Shown: positions 11,103-20,200 of the stretch, in pieces
Position numbering within the stretch: the first letter of the stretch is position 1
Layout: every line of letters begins with the position of its first letter
The notes under the pieces: generated by a model
The model's input: only the letters and a program-made list of their open reading frames with translations
The model's database searches: none
Told to the model about the DNA's origin: nothing
DNA from: Branchiostoma floridae
Lineage: Eukaryota > Chordata > Leptocardii > Amphioxiformes > Branchiostomatidae
Direction of reading: 5' to 3'
NCBI RefSeq assembly: GCF_000003815.2
Contig: NW_023365789.1
Span: forward strand, 197,391 to 235,945
Length of the DNA stretch: 38,555 nt
Translations under genes and position numbers: made by a program

Positions 11103-11930
11103 AAACATTATTTAGTTTTTTGAATGACAGGTAAAGATCTATTGGAAACGCCGTGATCTCCAAACTACACTACAACACATTTTTGTAGAAATAGGACATT
11201 ACAGATTTATTTCTGTACTGAAGTGGTAAACATTATGTTATTCGGTGAAATTTATTAATAATGTTATTTGTTTCAAATCCACATAGCGTTCCAATTAAAT
11301 GCAGTGTTTGCTGTTCACACGATTGAGTAGAATTGAAAAGTTTTTAACTAAAGCGTGTCCAGTCAGGCTTGACAACGCCAACAAGGTCCTTTGTCTAATA
11401 GTAGCGTTGTCAAATAGACCGCATACATGTACATGTATATAAAATACTGGCAATCAAGTCGCGGTTTACAGACTAGCGCTGGCCTGTTGCGAGAGTACAA
11501 TGTTACACTGGGATCGTTAACATTGCAACATTGAAGATTCTATGTCCATTGCATAGCTGTGTTTGTGGAAGCTGTAATTGCACAAAACAAACAAAACAAA
11601 ACAAGAGAAATTGAAAAGTTTTGAACCAGGCCAGTCACACCAGGTGACGCCCACAAAACACACTCTGTCTCTACGTGACGTCATCAGCCATTAACTACGA
11701 GAATGACGAGAAACCGACTTTACTCACAGTTTTCACGTTTGACTGTCAGAAGAGATGCGGTAATAGACGTTACTCTAGTCTGTCACTCTGACTGTGCCCT
11801 GACATCATTAAAAGCTACAACCAAACCTTAACGGAACTAATGGCATGTCCAACCCACACAGAGTTCATTGTTGAACGCATGCGCCTTACCCAAACGTACG
11901 CTGTGATGACGTAACGAAGGTGAAAGGTGA
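10420..11930. repeat. Segmental duplicate unit 1 (empty-site copy)
   Basis: Matches 12740-14480 in order: the TATCCAAA and CAGCAGGTACAAA segments, the GT tract, TAAACATTATTTAG, the gtgtccagtcag segment and CGCATGCGCCTTAC. It lacks the SINE present in the second copy. Confidence 0.75.
11032..11101. repeat. (GT)n microsatellite
   Basis: About 70 bp of GT with one GC interruption. The duplicate copy is at 13345-13391 and is shorter. Confidence 0.95.
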
Positions 11931-12739
11931 AGGAGAAGCTGGCTACCTGCTGAGAGTTTTTTTTCTTTACGTGTAATTTTTAGAAATTAGACAATAATAG
12001 ACAGGTAACATTCCAAATGAGCTGGCTGGCAGAGAAGTGTGGTTTCCGACCCATCTCATATTGGTGGTATTATTCGGTGGTTATAACCAAGGACCAGGCG
12101 TTATGACACCATATACACCTCGGGGCGGGTCATTAACCCTTAAGTAATAAGCTTGAGATGAATGAGATGTGATCCTAACACTGACACAGTAGTGCGAGTT
12201 CTGCAGGCACGTTACACACACCGTGGCTATGGAACAGTCGTGTGGCTTTGCTCTTTGGTTGGCTAATCATCTGTTCACGGCATCAAAATACCAAACAATA
12301 AGCATCTAAGGTATACAGAAATATACAAAGCAACATATACCCCCCCCCATTTGCCTGATATAAGAGCTATCATTGTTTTATCCAATGGAAATGTTAACAC
12401 AGTACAATTCCTTGCACAATAATACTACAATATAAATATACTTTTGGTACAAAATCCAGGACTCTAGTACATGATAGGGTATGGTATGTGGTTAGTTTCA
12501 ACAGTCAAATTCTACCCAAGAATTAAGTACAGATTTCTTTAGAACGCAATCATTATGTGACATACCTGTATATCCTCGGTTGTGTTCGTCCTTTCTTAAG
12601 CAGCGTCCTGTGTCAGAATGCCAACTGCCAGCAGGTGTTTTGTTTATGGTACAAGGACCAGGACTATAATACTTAACACGTAGTCCGTTTTTGCAATAGT
12701 ATTTTATCTACGCATTTTCATAAGTATGGACTTCTGAAA
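11931..12739. other. Intergenic, with a segment shared with B and C upstream regions
   Basis: Positions 12160-12310 match 25055-25210 and 38150-38300 (GATGTGATCCTAACACTGA and following). In B and C this segment lies about 0.2 kb from the DR1 block; here it is 4 kb away, implying an insertion of roughly 3.8 kb. A C9 run is at 12341. Confidence 0.55.
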
Positions 12740-13343
12740 GAAATGTGACACACGGTACCTGTAAAGTCTTTGTTGTGTTCGTCTTGACCTAAGCTGAGTC
12801 TTTGAGTTAAAATTAACACCGACAGCCAGCAGGTGGGTTGTTTATCCAAATACCTGCATAGTAGACAGGTTAACGGTGTGTGACTTCAGGTCATCACCCC
12901 AGCAGGTACAAAAGATGTTGTAATAGGATCATTTTCGTAACTTTTCACACACTGGACTACCTGTCTATAGNNNNNNNNNNNNNNNNNNNNNNNNNNNNNN
13001 NNNNNNNNNNNNNNNNNNNNNNNNNNNNNNNNNNNNNNNNNNNNNNNNNNNNNNNNNNNNNNNNNNNNNNNNNNNNNNNNNNNNNNNNNNNNNNNNNNNN
13101 CAGATAGGTATCAATGTCCCAGTTCGTGTTACTGTGAGGGCCCGGGTAACAATAGGCCATGAATAAAGCCTGGGGTTGTGTGGCATAACTGCAGGGTGTT
13201 TACTCCAGAACCCAGAAGGCCTGGGTTCAAATCATGTCATGCTACCAATCTTGTGCCCTTGTGCTTTTGTACTTTCCACGAGTTTCTGAATAGTTTTTTT
13301 CATTCCACATTGTTGTAAAAATGGGTATCTGACTTCGTTCGGG

Positions 13344-13344
<1 letters not shown>

Positions 13345-13391
<47 letters not shown>
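13345..13391. repeat. (GT)n microsatellite, second copy
   Basis: Uninterrupted GT tract at the same place in the duplicate as 11032-11101. Confidence 0.93.
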
Positions 13392-13394
<3 letters not shown>

Positions 13395-13653
13395 CATTAT
13401 TTAGTTTTTTGAATGACAGGTAAAGATCTATTGGCAACGCTGTGATCTCCAAACTATACACGACAACACATTTTTGTAGAAATAGGACATTACAGATTTA
13501 CTTCTGTACTGAAGTGGTAAACATTATGTTATTCAGTGAAATTTATTATGTTATTTGTTTCAAATCTACATAGCGTTCCAATTAAATACAGTGTTTGCAT
13601 TTCACACGCTTGAGTAGAATTGAAAAGTTTTCAACTAAAGCATGTCCAGTCAG

Positions 13654-13959
13654 CCGGTGCAATGGCCTAGTGGGTAGAGTGTTCGCCTTGTATTCGGAAG
13701 GTCGTGAGTTCGATCCCGGCCGAGTCATACCAAAGACTATAAAAATGGTACATGCTGCTTTCTCTGCTTAGCACTCAGCATTCGGGAAAGAGTACGGAAG
13801 TTGAACACACACCACTACCAGTGGACTAGCCCCCTGCTGTAGTGATTGCGTTGTGTGTGGCCCAGGGCTAATGAAACAGAGATGGGCACCGCCCTATGCG
13901 ACAGTAATGGACACCGCCCTTGGAGCGGGAAGGGGGGGGGCGGTTTAACTAACTTCTAA
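13654..13959 (+). mobile_element. tRNA-derived SINE with 12-bp target-site duplication
   Basis: The head has a pol III A box-like TGGCCTAGTGGGTAGAG and a B box-like GAGTTCGATCCC with the spacing of a tRNA, followed by an unrelated body of about 230 bp. ATGTCCAGTCAG flanks it at 13642-13653 and 13960-13971. The paralogous site near 11356 has only one copy and no insertion. Cloverleaf pairing is imperfect, so this is not a functional tRNA gene. Confidence 0.85.
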
Positions 13960-14602
13960 ATGTCCAGTCAGGCTTGACGACGCCAAGAAGGTCCTTTATC
14001 TAATAGTAGCGTTGTCAAATAGACCGCATACATGTACATGTATATAAAATGCTGGCAATCAAGTCGCGGTTTACAGACTAGCGCTGGCCTGTTGCGAGAG
14101 TACAATGTTACACTGGGATTATTAACATTGCAACACTAAAGATTCTATGTCCATTGCATAGCTGTGTTTGTGGAAGCTTGCACAAAACAAGAGAAATTGA
14201 CAAGTTTTGAACCAGGCCAGTCACACCGGGTGACGCACACAAAGCACACTCTGTCGCTACGTGACGTCATCAACCATGGACTACGAGAATGACGAGAAAC
14301 CGATTTTACTCACAGTTTTCACGCTTGGCTGTCGGAAGAGATGCGGCAGTAGAAGATACTCTGTCACTCTGCCTGTGCCCTGACATCATTCAAAGCTACA
14401 ACCAAACTTTAACGGAGCTAATGGCCTGTCCAATTCATACATTGTCCATTGTTGAACGCATGCGCCTTACGTAGACATGAGGATGTAGAGTTGTCTCCAG
14501 GCCCGTCTTAACGCAACATTAAGGTGTCGATAACCCCGTGGCCTCGTAGAGTCTGCTAACAAGGCTAGTTTCTGACCTACTCGTCAGTACATGTAAAAGG
14601 GG

Positions 14603-15120
14603 TAAAGGTGGGTTCCACTTGCGTATGAGGTCCGTGTGGAGGTCTTGGCCTCTACCAGGCTTCAGAGAAAGTGAAAAGTGACAGTGATCTCGAACCAGTT
14701 TTAGCTCACTGAAGAGCTAGTCTTCCACTGGTCCTAAAAGAGAAAACAGATACTATGTACAGTATTTACAGGTTCATTGGGCTGGGGAAATTCCCCTAGT
14801 TCTTTACGACAAGCACATTGAACAGTGGACCGAGGCTTAACCTCCCGTCCTAAGGACTGCAACCCTTTCCGGTAGCATGTCGGGTGAGCGACACAGCCGG
14901 GATCGAACTCACGGCTTCTAGTTCCAGAGGCAAGGCCGCTAACCACTGGACCACGCACGCTACACGCCGAGGTGTATGGTTTATTTGCGACCCATCTAAC
15001 TCGTTTGTCATGTTGTCTGTCTATATTTGTCCCATTTCTACTACTTTTCCAGCGACCTTGTAGCCAGATAGAGGCAAAGACTCCCATACGGACCTCATAC
15101 GCAAGTGTGAACCCACCTTA
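14603..15120. mobile_element. MITE-like element with about 57-bp terminal inverted repeats
   Basis: The left end (14603-14660, AAGGTGGGTT...CTTGCGTATGAGGTCCGT) is the inverted counterpart of 15062-15120. TA dinucleotides bound both ends, as in Tc1/mariner-type MITEs (inference). A SINE lies inside. Confidence 0.65.
14735..14963 (-). mobile_element. Second tRNA-derived SINE, nested in the MITE-like element
   Basis: On the minus strand the A-box region GTGGTCCAGTGGTTAGCGG and B-box region GAGTTCGATCCC are followed by a body with GGACGGGAGGTTAAGC and GGTCC, a combination common in invertebrate SINE tails. The 3' boundary is approximate. Confidence 0.65.
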
Positions 15121-15129
15121 AAATCTGCG

Positions 15130-15345
15130 TGAGTTGAGCAGACCTATCAGAGCTGGCTTTACGTAACTTAAACAAAACTGGTGTGTTACGCCTTGAGGCA
15201 GTTTACTTGTTATATCGTTATTACTCGTAATTACGAAGTCTGCCTGTTTTAAGTTCATCTTAGAGATTTGAATACTTGGCCATAAAATGCACTCACCATT
15301 TGACGTTTTGAACCAGTTTTATTTCACCGCACGACAAGAGTAAGA
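15130..15345. repeat. Segment shared with 29090-29310, marks a duplication unit
   Basis: AGCAGACCTATCA, the CTTGAGGC region and TTTTATTTCAC with following sequence recur in the same order 14 kb further on. This supports tandem duplication of whole gene-plus-flank units. Confidence 0.55.
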
Positions 15346-16740
15346 AACAAAATGCCTATAACCACTAAGAAAAAATAGACCTATTTATGCTGTAGATAGT
15401 ACATCATTGTGTCATGATGTCGTTTAGCGAATCACAAAGGTGTTGCATTATTTTACTGCCATCAAAGCACTACTGACTATGTATATCATCGGTAATACAA
15501 AACCAACTTAAACTGTTTGCAGCATGTATATTTCTAATACATCATATCGATTCCAAAACATGAAAAACAACTACTGTTCATGTTGCATGATGTACGTGTA
15601 CCTATCTCTCGAATTGTTCAAATGCAAATATGATACCTGCAGAATACTAACTGCAAGCAATACTAAACTTACACCATCCGTAGAACAGTGTAATTTTGCA
15701 GAATACTTATTACAATAAATACTTAAATTCAACACCACACCCTTACCTATTTCATTGATTAAAAGACGATACAAAACATCCATCTAACACTTGAGTAACA
15801 ATGCAGCAAGATATTTTCACCAGGATATTGGTTGGAATCCCACTTACATTTTGTAAATGATTAAGCTTGCATTTCTACTTAACTCTCAATTAACCCATTG
15901 AGATATGGAAGGCGAGTTAGAGGTAAAGTTCTTTTGACACCAAAAACTTTTTTGCCAGTTTCCGTCATGTAAATCAAGGTACAGGTTTCCGAAACGTTAT
16001 GTCAAAACAACTTGACCATCTTTCAACTTGACTTACCAAATTGGTCAGGCTAATGATGCAAGTAAGTAATGAAGCAATTGTATTAGTATGTAAAATGTTA
16101 CTTCTCAAACTGCTTTTCTCTACTCTCTCGTGTCAGACTTTCCTTCACAAGTTGAGGAGTTACAATCTTGGCTATGTTATTCAAATACCCGCTGCCTTAA
16201 CTTCTACAAGACACCTTGGTACATCAAATGTTCTATAGATGAACATCGCTTGCCCCACATCGCTCTCTATGCAGTACGTATGGGACTAAATGGTATAATG
16301 ATATGATTAAGAAAGTTAGATGAGAGTAAAATGTTAGTTACTAGCAAGTCACAATAAACTACAAATAATATTTCCACGCCAAAACCACTAGACCTATTTT
16401 ACAAACCACAATCATATGTCGAGGAAGATGCAAATAATGTTTCAGTGTCAATGTCAAATTATCAACACAACGTTACACGTTCATATTGTGATTGATTACA
16501 GCCTATGAGCTCATGTCTAATCGCGGGAACAAAAAGGCCAAAAGGCAGGTCAAGTATTTAACTGCTATAAAGCTGAATTATCATTATTCTAAGTTGTCAT
16601 ATCGTGTTAAACTATTCGCAGATAAATTTGACGTCTTTAGATAATTATATACCACAAAACTAGATCTCAATTATACCAAACTAGCATATATTAACTATTG
16701 AACAGGCATAAGAATAGCTCTAAATTAAATTCATTTACAG
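15346..16740. other. 3' flank of gene B, no gene recognised
   Basis: Positions 15610-15790 resemble 20-140 downstream of gene A (AACTGCAAGCAATAC-like, CACCACACC, ATTTCATT). 16560-16760 resembles 1799-2000. These are homologous 3' flanks; no coding exon is seen. Confidence 0.5.
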
Positions 16741-16800
16741 TAGCAGAGACGTCTTCATACTACGTCAGTTGATAAGTTCCTGTGATTAGTAGGACATTTG

Positions 16801-16872
16801 AATGTTTAATCAGAATGATCACCAAGCTGCGGTTTTAAAACAACAGCTTGGTGATGATTCTGATCAAACATT
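16801..16872 (-). ncRNA. Hairpin 1, pre-miRNA-like inverted repeat
   Basis: Arms 16801-16829 and 16844-16872 pair over 29 positions with two mismatches, around a 14-nt loop. Read on the minus strand, one mismatch becomes a G-U pair. It lies about 0.4 kb downstream of gene B's stop in B's sense direction. It could be a miRNA precursor, another structured RNA, or a small foldback transposon; expression is unknown. Confidence 0.4.
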
Positions 16873-16890
16873 AGCTAAACATCAAATAAA

Positions 16891-16948
16891 GATCCCAACA
16901 ATAGTAGTGAACAAATGTGCTCATCTGTTCACTACTCTCATTGGGATC
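16891..16948 (-). ncRNA. Hairpin 2, adjacent inverted repeat
   Basis: Arms 16891-16917 and 16922-16948 pair over 27 positions with a 4-nt loop. Of four mismatches, three become G-U pairs on the minus strand. It is separated from hairpin 1 by 18 nt. Confidence 0.4.
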
Positions 16949-17259
16949 GTCACTTGACTTGATACATTACAGTTAAACTGTCCTCCAACTCAAGAATTTG
17001 CACTCAGTCAGTCTTCGTCAGCTCTCTGACCCGATTGCTCTGGACTTCCGACAACCTTTGACTCATTGCTGACGTCAAGTGTCCAGATGGATTAGGTCAG
17101 ACAGCTGATGATTCTGTCGAAATTTATGATAAAGACATCTAATCTTCTCCATAACCATACTTATACTTACATGGCTTTACATAATGCTCAATTACTGTTC
17201 CAGAAGCAGAGAGGACGCCACGATTGACACGTTCTCGTACATGACAGTTGTCTGCACTG

Positions 17260-17280
17260 TTACTTCTTGCTAGCTGCGGC
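17260..17280 (-). CDS. Gene B exon 14: terminal exon, AAASKK and stop
   Basis: Acceptor TTTTCATTACAG, six codons and TAA in phase 0, matching gene A's last exon. Confidence 0.65.
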   Translation of the reverse strand, partial: AAASKK

Positions 17281-20200
17281 CTGTAATGAAAATAGAAATC
17301 TCAACTGCAAACTATTAATGTACAAAGAGCCACGGGAAAAGTCGGAGTCACAGAAAAGGAGTAAACGGTTTTCTTTTAACCCACCAGTCCGACTTAATTG
17401 TTGTCGAGGTTACCGCTTTGTTAATCTGCAAGGTTGTTTTATTCTATATTTCTACAAATCAACATTACTGCCTCAGAGTTGCAATCCGCAACTGATTGAC
17501 TTTTATCATTAGAGTTATCAATGCAAATTGCATTACTTTACTGTTTATACATGCAACACTCTTAATCTACCGTACGTTTTCACTCAACAAATTTCTCGTC
17601 AGACAGAAGGTACTGGCACTTAGAGGGGTCAGGAAAATGTTCCCTTGTGCTGCTGACCCCGTATATATACGGGATGCACATATATGATGTCTGTATGTGG
17701 GTCCAGTAGCTTTATGGGTTTGGGGCATTTCTCACTTAAACGTGGCATACCGCATGTTTTACTGATCTGATTAATTATCAGCTTAGTGGGGTTAAATATG
17801 CAAACAAAATCTTCAGTAGGACAATGGATACAATTAAATGAGTGTGATACCTTCATCTTCTCCACAGTGATGATTGCCTGTCGAACCTCCTCCCGGCTGA
17901 ACCTGTCCTGCACATGGCGGAGTCGGTCAGCACAGTCTGGGGAGAAGACAGGAACAAACTTTACCGGCTGTCAGTTAATTGATATTGTTATCAGGTAACA
18001 TATTATGTTGTCATGCAGGTAATAGATTATGTTTATAGTCTTTTTGTATTTCACTTGTGAGTAATAACGTAACTGCTGGTGACCGGAGAAGAAGGCTACA
18101 TTTATAGGGGGCCTCTTAATTTTCTATTAGTTTGAATTGGTGTTCTTGTAATTTCATGTTTCAAATACAGCCCAAGCTTAAACGTTGTTTTATGAAGGCT
18201 CCATATTTAGAGCATGTTTTTTGACTGATCAAAAATACCTTATACACGCGCGGCTGACAGTTAAGTTAGTTGTTAATTGTATCAAGTTCTACGACTCGAT
18301 TTAGCCATCCTTAACAACGAGGAACAAAGGGACAGTTTTTTAATTACTTGCTTTGGTCAGTATAGATATACATGTAGAGGTATTAGGCCATTGTATAAGT
18401 ATATATGTATATATATAGTATTCTTACCGTCGAATGTCGGCCTGTCCTCCGGGTTTTGACTCCAACATGTCTGCATCAGCTGACTCACTGACGTCACGTC
18501 CTCCCGGTCGGTGGGGATCAGGGTCAGGTCAGGTCGTTGACCCATGGTGACCGCCATGGAGATCAGGGCCGAGTTGGCAGCAACTGGTAACAAAGGTAGA
18601 AAAAATCGTATCTTTATCAGGAGTTCGACGACCAATTACCAAACGCAACGGTAAATACACCCTTTAGTAATAAGTCCCGAAGGATGCAGGTCTACACCAA
18701 GGCTTGTAGTAGATTAAGTAGTATAACATCATGAACTCAACTCACGTGCATAAGGCTGCCTTCTAGTGACAATCTCCCACAGCAGCACCCCAAAGCTGAA
18801 ACCAATAGAAATGCACATTGGAGCGGCAAGATGTTATGATGATTATTATTACATAGGGACTTCTGAATGCGATGAAAAACAGACTGTTCTGGAAGTCAGA
18901 CTTTACTTGCTGCACCTCAAAATAGAGGATAAATGATGATGATGATGATGATTTTGTAGGTTTGTGGAATAAGCAGAACATGCTAAATTACGCTTCATCT
19001 GATAGAAAAATCGGCCAAGTTATTTGGAATACCCTTAAATGTTGCATTTTGAGAAAATACAATATAACTGGATAAAAAAGTTTTCCTATAAGTAATCTTA
19101 GGGAATATTGAAAACACTATCGGTAACAGCCTACTTATTACCTGTAGACATCAAACTTGGTGTTGGGAGCCAGGTTGATGTTCGAATGGAACTCCGGCGG
19201 CGCATGCGTGATGGTGCTTCCTTCCGGACTGGTTTGAGTGACGACACGAGATTCGGCTTTCCACTTGGACAGCCCAAAATCTGAAATCTGATAAGAGGAG
19301 AGACAAATTAAGTCCAAATCGTCAACAGTGTTATTACCTAAAATTCGAAATTCAGAACTCCATTGTGGAGGGCTCGCTTTGCCCAGAGCTCGCAAGTTCA
19401 ACTCCCACTGCGGCTGTGTCATACCAAGGATTCTAAAAAATGCAATCTGCACTTGAGAATAAGGGTTAAGCACACATCGCAACTAGCGGGTTAGTCAGCT
19501 TTATCATTACCTTCACATGGAAGTCCCCATCCAGTAGCACGTTCTCTGCCTTCAGATCACAGTGGAGAATCTGTGGGTTCTGGCAGTGCAGGAAAGTCAT
19601 CCCCAGGGAGATCTCGTGTGCCATTCTCAACCTCAGGGCCCAGGGCACGTCTACATCCCGCAGCAGCCCGGCCAGAGAGCCGTTCTCCATGTAGGGCATC
19701 ACGATGGCGAAGTTTGGGTCCAGACAGACCCCCAGCAGACTGATGACGTGGTCTGATCGGCTTCCCAGGTTCAGTTCCTCGCCTCGGAGACANNNNNNNN
19801 NNNNNNNNNNNNNNNNNNNNNNNNNNNNNNNNNNNNNNNNNNNNNNNNNNNNNNNNNNNNNNNNNNNNNNNNNNNNNNNNNNNNNNNNNNNNAAAAAAAA
19901 CTGTTGTCGCTTGGGGATGAATTGAGCCGGTACCAGCTTCTTTCCAAAGCTTCTTTCACTGTTTAACGCCAAAAGAAAACACAAGAAACTCTGACCTTCC
20001 TTCAATTTTGCGAGTGAACAGACATTTGACAGCCACGTCTTGTCGCCAGTCCAGGTGTCGGGCTTTCGTCACGAAGGCGAACCCCCCACGGCCGAGAATG
20101 GACTGTTCCTCCAGGCGTTCAGACTCCACAATAGGGAACCTGCGGTCAATCGTCACGCTGGGGTATCTGTCGGAAAATATTATTGCACATGTATGGAAGT

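Larger units (their letters stand above)
12740..14480. repeat. Segmental duplicate unit 2, carrying a SINE insertion and a gap
   Basis: Second copy of the 10420-11930 unit. It is interrupted by Ns at 12971-13100 and by a SINE at 13654-13959. Confidence 0.75.

Noticed and set aside
13654-13735. tRNA gene on the plus strand
   Set aside because: Anticodon and acceptor stems pair poorly, and the sequence continues into a SINE body with target-site duplications.
14880-14963. tRNA gene on the minus strand
   Set aside because: The A and B boxes belong to a second SINE; no acceptor stem closes it.
14734-15087. 117-residue minus-strand open frame
   Set aside because: It runs through the nested SINE and MITE-like element with no domain resemblance.
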